The notes beneath the pieces are model-generated. The model was not told the origin of the DNA. It saw only the letters and a program-made list of their open reading frames with translations, and did not search any database. 64,000 nt of DNA from Caprella mutica (taxonomy: Eukaryota; Arthropoda; Malacostraca; Amphipoda; Caprellidae), in the NCBI GenBank assembly GCA_947561585.1, contig CANNZV010002543.1, positions 29,913-93,912 on the forward strand, read 5' to 3'. The position numbers and the translations under genes are program-made. Below, piece by piece: positions 1 to 13,600 of the stretch. The stretch's first letter is position 1; each line of letters opens with the position of its first letter.

Positions 1-178
1 TTACGCTGATTCACGACGATACGTTTATATTTTTTTAATTTTAAAATACAAAAAATGTATTTGGTATACATGTAGGAACAAAGTCAAAAAAGGCTGGCAA
101 AATTGAAGGAATGGCATGAAAGATGTAGGATAATTTAAAAAGGATGTGCCTAGAAAACACACGTAAAACTAATTAGGG
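1..178 (-). mobile_element. piggyBac-like MITE, truncated by window edge
   Basis: Partial copy of the family seen complete at 8579-9127 and 14412-14954, in reverse orientation. The shared landmarks are the ACGCTGATTCACG stretch, the GTAGGAACAAAGTCAA block and the terminal ACTAATTAGGG followed by TTGA (a degenerate TTAA). The left part lies outside the window. Confidence 0.7.
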
Positions 179-200
179 TTGAAACACAAAATTAAACAAT

Positions 201-300
201 TTGTGGACGAATTGTTCGTGGACGAAATGTCCGTGGATTTAATTCCCGTTGGGTTAAATGACAGTGGAGGAAATATCTGTAGACGAAATGTCATAGATCC
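201..300 (+). repeat. Solo phrase array (GTGGACGAAATGTCC type)
   Basis: About six degenerate copies of a 15-17 bp phrase, GTGGACGAAATGTCC. The right edge reads CATAGATCC; its reverse complement, GGATCTATG, resembles the GGATCAGTG end of the foldback element that starts at 476. No inverted partner array is visible, so this looks like a solo array or a decayed half element. Confidence 0.55.
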
Positions 301-466
301 ATTCGTAAAATGTGCTTCGATTCATATTTTTTAACTAGAAATCCTATGTTTCTTTCATTTTCTTAATCGGATTATTTAAAAATATTTTTATGTGAGTGAT
401 TTCTTTATTAAAAAGTTATGCTTTATGAAATTCGAACCGGAACCTGGATACATTTTCGAGCTTTTG

Positions 467-475
467 CAAAAATAT
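467..475. repeat. Target site duplication CAAAAATAT (left copy)
   Basis: The nine bases CAAAAATAT directly precede the element at 476. The same nine bases directly follow it at 2719-2727. Confidence 0.8.
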
Positions 476-746
476 GGATCAGTGTAAATTCATCGCAGTA
501 AATTCATCGCGGTAAATTCATCGCATGGTAAATTCATCGCATGGTAAATTCATCGCGTGGTAAATTCATCGCATGGTAAATTCATTGCATGGTAAATTCA
601 TCGCATGGTAATTTCATCGCAGGTAAATTCATCGCATAATAAATCATCGATGAACTATACAAGGAAGGTAGATGATACAAAAAATAGAAAGGTAAATAAA
701 AGATGATTTTTTTTATATAAAGACATTGAAACGTTACAAACAATAT

Positions 747-1966
747 GGTGCACCGACAATTGGGCCTAGGACAATTGAGCCCCAGGAAAATTGGTCCCAA
801 GGACAATTGTGCTCACGACAATTGGGCTCACGACAATTGGGCTCCAAAACAATTGAACCCAGAAAAAATTGGGCAGAAGACACAATAAAGAAGTGTTACT
901 TTGTTATTATTAGGGTAGTGACAATATTATATTTGAAATATGTTTTATATTCTCAAAAATATGTTTGTAGTTTTTAAATTTATTTGCTAACTAGGTAAGG
1001 TGTATATTAACAAGCCCGTTAAATCACATTTGTATACTAATCTCATGTTTCGGTGTAATGAAAATCTTTGAAGTATTTAAATAATTTTTATTAACTTGAA
1101 TCATGTCATGTGAATTTTAAAGATTTTCGTTACATTGAACTAAGAAAAATTGAAAAGTTGTAAGGATAAAATGAGATTGTGAAAATACATTTGTAATACT
1201 AATTTATGAAACTCTTCTATATTGAACACTGAACAGGTTTCAACAAATTCACATTAACTTTAATTTTACTTGTATGATCCAATAATTTCAGCATGTCTTG
1301 GTGGCCCACAGCCTTCATTAAATACCCACATTCTTATTTTCTATTGTCACTTCATCTTAATACCCACATTCATATTTTCTATTGTCACTTCATCTTAATA
1401 CCCACATTCATATTTTCTATTGTCACTTCATCTTAATACCCACATTCTTATTTTCTATTGTCACTTCATCTTAATAGCTACATTCTTATTTTCTATTGGC
1501 TACATCCTAACTCATTCACTATACAGGAGTTCACTATAGAGGTACTGTAACTAGGAAATATGATGCTTACTTGACCTATCTCAGAACAGAAAATTATAGT
1601 AATATAAAAGAATAAAACCATTATACAGGAGTTCACTATATTAGAGGTACTGTAACTAGGATATGAATATCTTCTATTGAAAGATATATGTGTTTCATTA
1701 CAAGAATGTTTTTTCATATTAGGAATATTCTATATTTTAATTATGCTCAGGACTACATTTTTACATCAAACGCATATTGTCACATCCCTAGTTATTACGG
1801 TAGCAATGGTCTTTAATTAGGTTGATACTGTAGACTCTGAAAAAATGGGCAAATAATATATTGGTCCTTAGGCCCAATTGTCGTAGGCTCAATTGTCCGG
1901 GGTCCAATTATCGTGGGGCCTAATTGTCCTGGACCCAATTGTCTTGTGCCCAATTGTCGGTCAACG
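747..1966 (+). mobile_element. Foldback element FB-2, copy a, nested in FB-1a (ACAATTGGGCCC arrays)
   Basis: The left array (760-870) repeats a phrase around GGACAATTGGGCC; the right array (1866-1960) holds it inverted. The left end reads GGTGCACCG, the right end (reverse strand) CGTTGACCG. The flanks AAACAATAT (738-746) and AAATAATAT (1967-1975) match at 8 of 9 bases, as expected of a target duplication. The phrase differs completely from that of the enclosing element. Confidence 0.75.
1316..1500 (+). repeat. 38-bp tandem repeat inside FB-2a
   Basis: About four to five tandem copies of a 38-bp unit containing TACCCACATTCATATTTTC. The equivalent part of FB-2b (about 19250-19310) carries only about one unit. 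The expansion therefore happened in this copy after the two diverged. Confidence 0.8.
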
Positions 1967-2727
1967 AAATAATATATGGATATGTTGCTAAAGCAAACCG
2001 TTAATATTAGGATTAAATTCTATCGTTACTACTTCACAAAAAATATATCTAAATTACTTTTAAAAAGATAAATTGTTTTCAATGACTCTTAAATAATTAA
2101 AAAACCGGGTTCCCATTTACTGAGGCAATTATGCTTTGCTGATCATATTTTCAAAGAGGTGTAGCATTTACAGTTATGTTGTTCTTCAAACTATGAGTAG
2201 CTATACAAATACGTAATTTGAGAAATATAATAAATTTGAATTAAAGAAAAATATGCATAACTATAAAATAATAAATTAATGCAAGCGTACTCACATAATA
2301 AATATTTTATAAATTAAATATTAATTGAATGATATACATGCGAAAATTATATGACATTCTATTACTAAAATCCAATCATTTAAAATAAACTATCAGCATT
2401 GATTCGTACAAAAAAAGTTACCCTAATCCAGCGAAAAAGAAAGTAAGGTCGGCGCAATAATTTGCAAAAAGTATATTTAAGTTTATCAATTTAATTTTAT
2501 AATGTACCATGCGATGAATTTACCATGCGATGAATTTACAATGCGATGAATTTACCTCGCGATGAATTTACCATGCGATGAATTTACCTCACGATGAATT
2601 TACTATGCGATGAATTTACCACGCGATGAATTTACAATGCGATGAATTTACCATGCGATGAATTTACGGCGATGAATTTACCGGCGATGAATTCACCGCG
2701 ATGAATTTACCGGATACCCAAAAATAT

Positions 2728-4200
2728 ATTCCTTTTTCTATATGTGACTAAATTACTACAATAAATAACTAAATTTGTCATATACTCAATCTTTCTTAGA
2801 TAAAATCGATTAAGGTATCAATAATCAATGCATTTCCCACTATTGAATACATGTTCCCAAATAGATTAGTAAGTAGTTGTCAGTAGAAGTTAATGTTTGC
2901 TAATTAGGGGTGTACAATTCATACCCTCAGCATGACCCTTCATTAGAGGGCATAAGAAACCCTGTGGGTGAACATTCAATCATACCATGAAGTAACAACT
3001 GGTCCAGAAACAAAACCTCTTACGGTCCAACTGTTTGTGTGGAAATACTTCTGCAACATGTTTAGTTTTTTCAACATTTATGGTATGATGATTTAAACGA
3101 ATATGGCATGAGACAAAATATCTATATATGGAGATGACGTTTAAGATGTTATCTGAATTAAGATTGAATATCTTTAAAAAATGTATCGCTCTATATTAAA
3201 TTGTTTCAATATTTGTACATTATCAAAGCAACTGTAACCCCGCTCAGTGAAATCAGAACAAAAATATTGCATATATACATTGATCATTTTCGAAAAACTA
3301 CTAAAGAAACATCAAAGAAAGTCAATCATCAGTTGTAACACCCTAAAATTTACAGATACGTACCCAAATAGTTTATGTTCCTCTAAAAATAACCTCAGGC
3401 AAATATGGAGGCAAACACCTATTGTTGAAAATCATACATGATGTTCTTGATACATTAAATGGGACTCTAATTGATATCAACCAGCTGTCCACATCCGTGA
3501 GTGAATCATATAATATTAGGTTACTGAGAACTATTGGAAGATGATCACCACAAGATATCGCGATTGTGTCATCTGAATGGTGGACCAATTTCATATTTCT
3601 ACATTTGTAATGGAAGTCATTTACAGTTCATTAAGAATGAATAGTACTGAACCGAGAACTGATCGCTGAAGTACTCCAAGATAATAAATTTTGTATTCTA
3701 ATTACTCCTCATATACTCTCACTTTACAATGCATATTTGTAAAATTGTGTGAGGACTGTAATTTATACAGTCATCCTAATTAATTGAATAATTAAAAGTC
3801 ATCCAAATTATATAAGAGCCCAAATTTTCAAGTTACTTCACTCTGCTAATTACTAGAAATATACGATAGCTGATTTACTCGTATTTTTCTATTATATTAT
3901 GAAAAATGGAACAGTCGAGAATAGTAAAATATGAATTTCGGAAAATAAGTAATCTTTAATTTCGCTCCAGCATTATAGCGAATTAAATTGGAACGTGAGG
4001 GAAATTCCTTCTTATGTCGATTATAAAACACATTCAATTGGTTATGAAAATATTTCCACTGACTTACTGTTTATATTCTGTTAATTTTATAGAGCACGCT
4101 GTGAAGGGTCAGGGTCCTGGCAATGATGAATGATGTTAATAATAACATGGCAACTCATAAATCACATCTGATATTCTCATAATTCATCTCAATGCTGTCT
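2728..4200. other. No gene recognised
   Basis: AT-rich unique-looking sequence. The longest open frame (73 codons, 3594-3373, minus strand) has no motif I recognise and no convincing splice sites. Confidence 0.5.
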
Positions 4201-4221
4201 GTGAGTTCTCTTTACACCAGT

Positions 4222-4740
4222 TACTAAACAGTCAATGTACAACAGTTACTAATGAGTCAATGAGCAACAGTTACTAATCAGTCAATGTACAAGAGTCACT
4301 AAACAGTCAATGTACAAAAGACACTAAACAGTCAATGCACAACAGTCACTAAACTGTGATGGTTCTCCCTGTGGGGGGGGGGGGGGCTAACTAAGACTTG
4401 AGATAAGATGTGTATCTTATGCGAGCCAATTGGTAACTAACTTTGAATGTTACTTACACACAATCATATAGGTTCGTGATAGCAGTTATGCATACACAAT
4501 TAATGTGTTTGCATCACCACAAAACAGACAAAGCACAAACGTTACTAAACACTCAATGCACAACAGTCACTAAACAGTAAATGTACAAGAGTCACTAAAC
4601 AATCAATGTACAAGAGTCACTAAACAGTCTATGTACAAGAGTCACTTAACAGTCAATGTACAAGAGTCACTAAAAAGTCAATGCACAAGAGTCACTAAAC
4701 AGTTAATGTACAAGAGTCACTAAACAGTCAATGTAGAATA
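4222..4740 (+). repeat. 25-bp minisatellite interrupted by a G14 run
   Basis: Tandem 25-bp units built around CAATGTACAAGAGTCACTAA occupy 4222-4355 and 4530-4740. Between them lies unrelated sequence containing a run of 14 G (4373-4386). The repeat differs from the 32-bp satellite at the window end, although both contain AGAGTCACT. Confidence 0.85.
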
Positions 4741-7390
4741 ATCACTTATCTACCACAATGAAGTACAGACACTCTGTATATCATGGGACAGTGAAATATG
4801 CTATCTGCTGGAGTAACTCTACAGTACTCAGACACTTACAGTTTTTTTGGAAGGTAAGTGTTCCAGAGATCATTTATATAAAAAGTTTTGATTAGTCGAA
4901 TCCTTTTGTCCTTGAATTACCGATCGAAAGATACTATTTCATATTGCCCAATTTAGATTTAATATTAAAATTATATATATATTTAATAAACTTATTCCAA
5001 TAGCATAGATAATTATTGTAGCAACTCGCATTCCAATCTGCAGAATAAGGAACTCTTTAAAAATGTTTCATGGGAATAATTCTGTATTTCTCCCCCTTCT
5101 TTTAATTTACCTAGAACTGAAGCCAAATTGAAGGAAGTCTTGGAGAACACTTTACCACTTTATTCAGTGTGGATTTACGATGAACTGTGTTATGAATCTT
5201 ATCGCTACGTTTACTGGGTTTACCATTTTGATATTTTATTAGTGTAGTCTAAATTACATGGATGGTAACTGTATTATTATATTTTAACTAAAACCTTTCA
5301 ATTTTTCAATTTTGTGTATTCCATCTTCTCTGTTTTATCTCATTAATAATATTATAAATGGAAAACTCAATCGGAATCCTCAATATATATTCATGAGTGT
5401 TAAAAACATCTTCTGGTGGTAAGAACGCTAAGGCACCAATCATATTATCTTAAATTTAATTCAATAAATTATTATATACCCATCAAACTTGTTTTATCAA
5501 ACAATTATGAATTGTAAAGTACATCAAACTTTATGCATACAACAAAACCAAGTACTATCAACTAAATAGATTCAACTAATTCATATCAAAATATTTATAA
5601 TAACGTTTTTGCTCCATTTAAATTAAAAAAATTGTGTTGAATTGACGAATTTTCCGAGAACGAATATTAGGTGACTGAATTTTCCGTGTATTTATCCTAG
5701 TAAGAAAATTTTAATAGTTGCCTATACTTTTTCCATTGGCGATGATTTGAAAAATCATCTATTTACGACAATGAATGAATCCCCGAGTTGCCGATTGTAA
5801 TATTTCATAAATTTAGTAACCCAATTCTATATCGTATTTCGCCGGATATTACAGAGACAAGGTTTTGACGATAATATTTGAAATAATGTTTTCCTTTGGA
5901 TGAAATACGAATTATATTACTTAATTAATTATCAATTTAAAAATGTTATATATAATTAACTTGTATCAAACCAATTATTTACTTAATTATTTTAACAGAA
6001 AGAATTAGCGAAACACAGAATACCTTATAGATAATTCTCTCCATCTTCTATTATAATAAAAGATGTTTAATAGGATTGTAGAAAATTATTTAAACTTAGT
6101 AAAAATTAAAACAATCATTAATTATGATAATAATAAATTCATGTAAATATAATTAGTAGTAATTATTGTACTTATTATTACATCTTTAAATGAAAAGACT
6201 TCAATTAAAATGATTACAATCCATTTTAATTCATTTTCTCATTCATGTTAATTTTTGTCATGTCGATTTTTGTTTATGTTTTTCGAATCAGTTTACTGTT
6301 ATTTCCGTAAGTCAACAAAAATTCAATGGAAATTATAATAAATATAGGTCTCATAATTAAAAAAAATATTTATTTACTTACTAAAACTGACTGTTTAATA
6401 ATAAAGCTCTAGAATAGCAGTTGGCAATAATGTAGAATGTGATACGAGACAATATGGCTCTATTAGTCAAGTGAGCTCTTCTCTATTACATTTATATTAC
6501 ATGAAGTGATACATACAGCTTTTAATAAATATTAAAATGTTTGTAGTTAAGCTCGCAATTGTTATATGAAAATCCAAATTAAATTATTAAATAGCAATTA
6601 TATACACAATGAAAATGATAGTACGAAATATATATATTCTATATATACTGTTGTATAAAATACATATTAAAGTGAATTTCTTTGTTCAAATAAATATAGT
6701 ACCATTATATATTATAAAAAAATGGTAAAATTTGTTCATTGCATTAAATATCTCGTGTATCTATCTACACTGTTTATTATATTTTAAATTGTCATTATTA
6801 TTTTATACTTTACATTTCACTGTGCGTTTTCATTTGCAATGGATGTTCTGTTTATAAGCTTCGAATTAATTAATTATTGTATGTTTCACTTTCAGAGCAT
6901 TCATATAATGACTATATTTCTCTATGATTTAATTCATTATTTTACTGTATAATTTTAAAATTAATGGAATGAAGATGTAGCAGAAAATGTTTTCTATGCA
7001 CTTTTACAATTTCTCTCCAAAAAAGTTTAATTTGCACACCTCCTATTGTACCTTAATGTCAGTGAGTACTATTAGATATAATACCACCAAAAACAGTTCT
7101 AAAGTAAATGCTTAAAACTCAAAAAGTGATTGGTGTAAAAAGATGCAAATAAAAGCACATAAAAGAGTATGACTTCATAACAATTGCACGAAATGACTAC
7201 CTCCCAGCATAATTCAGAAATTAATCTTTATGTCAAAATTAACTACTACTTCAACTAATAAATCTTGGTTACTTCACATATGACTGGCTCCAAGTATTCA
7301 ATCAAGATTGGTTTAGATTTAAATACCTTCCTCTTAACCTAACTGGCCAGGGAAAATAAATTCGGTGCGAAATATCCTTCTTCTTTCCAA
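4741..7390. other. No gene recognised
   Basis: Very AT-rich sequence full of homopolymer and TA-rich tracts. A short degenerate GAATTTTCCG-type phrase array may be present at about 5640-5700. No supportable coding exon. Confidence 0.5.
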
Positions 7391-7391
7391 T

Positions 7392-7513
7392 TTAAAATAG
7401 GAGCAGGTTCAAGGCAACAGTTAAGCCAATCGAAGTGGTCACCACGGCAGTCAGGGTGCAGCGAGAGCGCAGCGTGGAAGCCAAACTGACCGCTTTGGGG
7501 CTAATTCCACTCT
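7392..7513 (+). mobile_element. Single arm of the GC-rich palindromic MITE
   Basis: This stretch starts AAAATAGGAGCAGGTTC and is clearly homologous to the arms of the palindrome at 47785-49265. It includes the CACCACGGCAG...CAGGG...GCGAGAGCGCAGCGTG block uninterrupted. It thus serves as an empty-site reference for the insertion at 47853. Confidence 0.75.
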
Positions 7514-8574
7514 TTCAACTATTGGAAATAGCAGGACTGGATCGCTGAGTAATGAGGCAAAAGTCAATTTGTCCAATGAATCTCCGTTTTCTGTTTTCAG
7601 TGCATGAATGAAAAGCATGAAATAATTTGACATGGATTATGTCGTTCTTACGGTGAAGCATCCTGTCACTTTTCATATCTGGGGTTTATTTTTAGTCAAA
7701 GAAACTGGTACACTGAGATCTATCCCGAAATACAACGCAATGAATTCGATAATTCAAAGTCCTTAATGATCATATATTCTCACAACGATCACCGATAAGC
7801 TTCCCGATAAACAAGTTCATTCTCAACACGATGGCGCAACCTTCCGCTCAGCAAGTGTTGTCAAGAAATCCTCGATGACAAAGAAGTAGAAATTTTGGGT
7901 CCATGGCCAGGGAACTCTACCGAAGTGAAACCGATCGCAAATATAACATTTTGAAACTTCTCATATGTTTGCATTATGTCTTGTGAACAAACTTTCATTT
8001 AGGAATTTTTTTGTGCAACTCCTACCCTTGGCCCCCCACCCCCAAAACCCCACAAGAAAGTGGGGTTCATAAAAAAATTGATAACTCAAAAACTGAAAGA
8101 GATTAAGGGATGCTGTTTTAAAAAATCAATTGCTAGTGAATATCCACATAGAAATTTTTTGACGTATGCCTCATTTATAGGATATTTAGTGCGAAAGAAA
8201 AATAGAAAATAAAATCATGAAATTTTTTTTTCTTCTTTATATGAAAAACATTAAAAATCACTAAATCAAGTAAACAAATAAATAGGAATGATACCAATAC
8301 ATTACTGATTATTCTGTAATTTAGCATTTGTCACGTCACATCACTTTTAACTTGAGTTATAAAGTTTAGAAGTTGAAAAAAAACGGTTCTGAAACCAGAA
8401 ATAACTTCCCTTGTACTGTAAAGACTATATATCTTAATAAAAAGAAAAGGAATTCGATTTCACACGTGACACATGGAAAAGTATTGTCTTTAAAAGAAAA
8501 ATTTGAACGGTTTTCAATAGAAAACTGGGAAATTATGAATTTGCATGAATTCAATCTTCAAAATAGAACTTATT
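7514..8574. other. No gene recognised
   Basis: Mixed-composition sequence with a C/A-rich patch at 8030-8055. The open frames here are short and share no family motif. Confidence 0.45.
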
Positions 8575-8578
8575 TTAA

Positions 8579-9127
8579 CTCTAATGAGTTTGACGTGTGT
8601 TTTCTAAGCCTATTCTTATTAAATAACTTTATATATTTCATGTTATTCCTTTATATTTGCCGGCCTTACTTGACTTTGTTGACATAAATACCTTGACGTG
8701 AAAACCATATCTATTTTTCCAACTAAATTTAAAAAATATTTAGGTATCGGCGTAAATAAGCGTAAATCACGTAAGTTACGAAATCATATGTATTGTGTCA
8801 ACTTTTGGCAGCGTAAAAATACTGTTTGGTTAGCCTTTTAAGCACACATCAGTTCACGTTTCGATGGAGTACACACACGCGCGCGAGCTGTGATTGGGTC
8901 ACACTCCACCCAATCACAGCTCTGCTCTCTCAGTTGCCAATGTCTTATATACCTATGTAATTATTTCTCCTTAATTGTTCAAAGTTCACTTGAAATTTGG
9001 TACACATAAGTTTAATATATATACTAACTTGTAGAAAATACTATACTGTAGGTTTATGAATAAGACATGTATTTTTAAACACATAGTCAAACCTCCTCGT
9101 ACATTCTGATAGTCAAACTCATTAGGG
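8579..9127 (+). mobile_element. piggyBac-like MITE, full length
   Basis: A 549-bp element between TTAA tetranucleotides (8575-8578 and 9128-9131). The ends are CTCTAATGAGTTTGAC and, inverted, CCCTAATGAGTTTGAC. TTAA duplication with CCC...GGG termini is the hallmark of piggyBac-type elements. Inside, GAGCTGTGATTGGGT and its perfect inverse form a 15-bp hairpin (8885-8922). No transposase is present. Confidence 0.85.
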
Positions 9128-9131
9128 TTAA

Positions 9132-10459
9132 GAGAATTCAAAGAAATACTCCTCATTTAGTTGGTTTTATATGTGTAGATGAGTGATTCAAGTATTATTT
9201 GCTGAAATAATAAAATATTTACACTGCTGAAGAATTAGATACAATATAGTTATCAGAGTAGAAAATATAGAATTACATTTATGTTATACTTTTCAGATTA
9301 CCCGTTTGCAAATTAATCTACATCTGCTGAATATATCTTCTTTGAAAATCTGTGAAAAGAACACTTGAATTTCAGTGATTTTAGATATGTGATTTATGAT
9401 ATTTTGTGAATTTTTAACAATAGATCAAACGCTCTAAAGTGACGTCACATTTCATTAAAATGAAAATAAAAATGTGAAGACTTCTCCAGCAACAGACATG
9501 CTTCAAAATTGACTCTGAACTGAAAAACTCTTACGGTAAGCATGCATGTGTGAGTGAAAACTGAAGGCTAAATTGTCTAAAAAAATTCTAACATTTGTGA
9601 CTACATAGATGGTCTATCGACCAACAGATTCTTTGCTCACGAAGAAATGGAGCTTGAGTGAGAAGTATTAGATGGAGAGTAAAAGATCTAGTGGTAGATA
9701 GACTCATTACCCTGTATGCCTATGGAAAATATATCCCTTACCATATTTGACTTTAAATTATATTAGTCAGGAAATTCAATTGAACAATTTATTCTAACTG
9801 ATTTGGATAACATAATCTTTTAGTAAAAGGAACAAAGATTATTATACTAAATCTATATTTAGTATAACCAAAAATCATCTCGAGATCTGAGAGAAAATTA
9901 ACAGTTATTATAAACCGTTTCAATTCATTTAAATTTAACAAATATTTTAGTCAATTAATTCTGAATTAATTATCCGGTGAAATGGCAGAGAACAATGAAC
10001 TGATAGATTGATTCCATTAAATAAAGTATATATCCACTAAAATGCATTAATGGAGACAATAATATAATAAGTGCGGCTTCTGTTTGTCTGTCACATCAAC
10101 TTAATAATACGCTTGCATGGATAGAAAAAAGAAATATTCAGAAATGAGTTTCATAATTTCAGTTGAAAATATTGATGTATTTAAAATTCATTAAATTCGA
10201 TGGAACGAGCTGTCGAGCACCCTAGTATATATACTTCGTATGTAATATAATTGATATTTTTTCATTTTTTCAGCATATTTGTTTTAAAAAGTATCTAACA
10301 AATTCATACCATCACGTGACTGACGAGTCAAAACAATACCATTTATTCTAACGTGATTTTTATAAGCTCTCTCTATAAGTCCTCTTTCTCAATATTTAGA
10401 GACTCTAAAATATTGACATGAAATGCAAGCTAAGTGAATCACAAAGTTCAGTTAAAGGT
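9132..10459. other. No gene recognised
   Basis: AT-rich sequence without a supportable exon or a repeat boundary. Confidence 0.45.
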
Positions 10460-10615
10460 AACTCAACTCTGCTGTCAGTCTCTTTAAGATGGTGAGAATT
10501 TATTCGTCTTCCAATTCTTTCGACGTTTGAAAAATACAGTCGAATATTTGTCTCCAATCGGAAAGTGAATTCCCAGCGTCCCAAAATCCGATGAGAAGAA
10601 AAGTGAGTATCTAAG
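10460..10615 (+). repeat. Dispersed repeat R1, copy 1
   Basis: About 155 bp homologous to 23800-23955. Both share CAAYTCTGCTGTC, a TAAGATGGT block, CTTCCAATTCT and TCGAATATTTG. No coding frame is kept between the copies, so I treat it as an old interspersed repeat. Confidence 0.6.
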
Positions 10616-13600
10616 CATCAAAGTTGGGAGATAAAATCGTAGACCTTTTGCATTTGCTCGGAAATTATAATCAATGAATAGAATATAATAAATGATTAGA
10701 CGAATATTCAATCATTCTAATCATAAACTTGGAAAAATTGGTAATATATCGTCTCCTGTCGGATATTCTCGACTAAAATTTAAAATGATATTGTCTGATA
10801 ATAAGTTTTTGGGATACACTTTGCAGATGAAAAATGAAATATATTTGCAAGATGAATTTTCTTCATCCCGAAAACAATTATTGATCAAATACATATTTCT
10901 ATTTTTATCCAGGTTCATGATAAGTATAGAATACAAGTTTCAATTTTATTTTTTTCCTATTGAAAATCCATTGATAGCCGGAAATTAAAACATTTCTTCT
11001 ATTTTGTTCACCATGTACAGATTCTCACTATTTTGTGTATTCAATTACAAAATTTGGGTACCTTACTTATATTTGCATGTCAATCTTACTAAAGTTTTTC
11101 AATGGTAGATTTATCTTCACCAAGATTTCTTGTATTCCTTCCTATAGTGAACGTACAGTTGGAGACACCGAAAATTGCAATAAGTTACTACTTACATCAT
11201 CCACTGATCCACCGAAACTTCCTTTCAATGGTAACGATATAATTTATCTTTATTCAATTAGAAATTCCAGTAAATTTTTCATAATTGAAAATACGACAAT
11301 ACCAGGCTAGGTTTACGTTTGAACAAGGTCTGTTTAGATTTGAATAAGCTATGTTTACAGGTAACTCTCGATTCAGCTCCATCTAAATTAGTTCCTCACT
11401 CGACTTATATAGTTTTGTTAGCTTTGGTTAGTCAGCACCATCTTCATTTATCCACCCTTTGCATATGTCGTGTATTCTGCAACATTCATTGTGAGAAAAA
11501 AGTCAAAGGGATATTTTGTAAGCAATAGTTTTTTTTTCATCTGTTACACTGTTCAATGTGCGTTGGTTCAATATATGGGCCAATATGACAACCCAAATGT
11601 GTTCAGGTAAAGAGTTATGTACTCTCAAAGAAAAGTGTTTCCTCAATATGCTAATTCTTTCAATCACAGTTTTCTAATTTAATATTACTTTGAAATCTTT
11701 CAAATTTGTCATACTGTTCTCAGAGTAATTTCATAAAATCTACAAACAGCACAATTAGTAACGTATATTTGGAAATGTGAAATTATTAAACTATAAGAAT
11801 TATTACGGACTTACTTTTCTTTGCATATACATTATGCAGATAAAATTGAAAACAGAAAAACAATTATTATGAAAGAAAAACTGGAGACTCGAGATGTAGT
11901 GAAGTTATATAGTCGAAAATATATAAAGTTTTTTTTTTATATTTTAAAGATTATATATTTCAACTGTTTGTCACCTCAATACATTATATTTTTAAAATAA
12001 TTATTATGTTTGTAGTGTGTAAAAGCATTAAAATGGATGTATATTTAACTATTTTCTTTTAAATTACTTCTTCACTGTAGGATGCATGGATAACTCTGTA
12101 AATTATTTGCGTTTACAAACCACAGCTTGCTCTTCAAACGCCTTTCTTGGATCGCCCGTTATTTTTGATAAGTAAAAGATAGGTAGGTGAACAGGTGAAT
12201 CTCTGTGATAGAGAAGTCAGTTATCTTATTTTTCCAAAAAAAAATGACATTTTCACATTTTCTTTCAAAACAAATATGTTACCTTGATTTTTCCACCATC
12301 TTTATTTATCCAATCCCGTCATATGAGACAAATCGAGAGTTACCTGTGGTATTGAATAATCTTGCTTTAGAGTTATCGCAAGCTAATTTTAAGTTTGAAT
12401 AAGCTATAGGTATACAGTTGAAAAAAATTATAAGTTTATGATTGAACGAGTTGGTTGAACACGCAAGGTTGAGGATTGGTCTACTAGGTTTACAGTAGGA
12501 CATGTTAGGTTCATATTTAGTTGTTCCAATTGAAATTAACTGATGCTAAACTAATAAATTTGCTCAGAGGGGAGATGAGGATGGATTTCTTCAGAGCAAC
12601 GTCATTAATTTCCATTTTTCATTTACGTTCCTTAATCTCTCGTTAGCAGTTGTTAATTAATGTATAAATCTTCTCTTAAGTACTCGAGTGAAAATAACAT
12701 CAAACTTATTTAAAAGTTCAGAAAATGTGTTTATGTTGTCATTAAACCTTAAAATCTTTAACAATGATATATTTCGCCACCTATTGAATTTGATTCAAAA
12801 TATCACACATCAACTAAATTGAACGAATTTAAGTGTGGTGATTGGCTGAGCATATTTACTCTTGCTTTGGTTTTGGAGAATGCTCTGCTAGAATCGCAAA
12901 TCATCAGATAATTTCATTTCTTTTCTCAGATTAGTGCAAAGGTGAAACTTAAAACTGCATGTGTGAACTTTTACCCAATTTTACCTCCAGTCATTCTACC
13001 ATCAGAATATTCCTTCAATTTTAATTTATGGATATTTTTTAGTATACAAATCTTCTATGATGAAACTCACCTAAGTATAGAGCTTACTTCATTAAATAGA
13101 AGTCTAGAAATGCATAGAAAACTGATGACCATTTTATGGTAGACTACACAAAACATGTTCATGATGCACTATGCAGTATGCACTGAATGAATTATGAACT
13201 TTGCAGTATGCAATGTACTTCATTACTCAGGACCATATTGATCAGGATGATTCTCTATACATGTCTTCTTTTTGGAGAAATTGTTTTGTTAAAACTGTTA
13301 GTTGCTGCTCTGAATTGATGAAATGGCTAAAAATTATTTCTTTTATCTATACTTAAATTATTTTAGAACATTATCCAAAGTAATAAAGAAAATTATTTCA
13401 AATAACTATGAATGTGAATCGTTCAAAATTGAAGTATTGCTTGAAAAGTGAGGCACTTCTTCATAACCAGATGTGATGATATTAAGGTTGCTTTCTAAGT
13501 AGATTGTTATTCAATAAGGTAGAGCCTCAAAGAGCCATAAAGTTATGAACAACATCCCATGCACCAGTTTATTGAACAAAAACTTATTTATTGGCTCCAT

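Larger units (their letters stand above)
476..2718 (+). mobile_element. Foldback element FB-1, copy a (GGTAAATTCATCGCAT arrays)
   Basis: A 2.24-kb element. Its ends are inverted tandem arrays: about ten copies of GGTAAATTCATCGCAT on the left (485-646) and about a dozen reverse-complement copies on the right (2507-2711). It starts GGATCAGTG and ends GGATACC (reverse complement GGTATCC). It is flanked by a perfect 9-bp duplication, CAAAAATAT. A second foldback element (747-1966) is nested inside. A second copy of the whole structure lies in opposite orientation at 17951-20178 with a different target duplication, which shows that it is mobile. No transposase is encoded; open frames inside it are translations of the repeats. 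Confidence 0.85.

Noticed and set aside
726..977. Frame starting MKRYKQYG with its twin at 19667-19900 (minus)
   Set aside because: The similarity is explained by the two copies of FB-2; the residues come from ACAATTGGGCC phrases and the frames differ at the ends.
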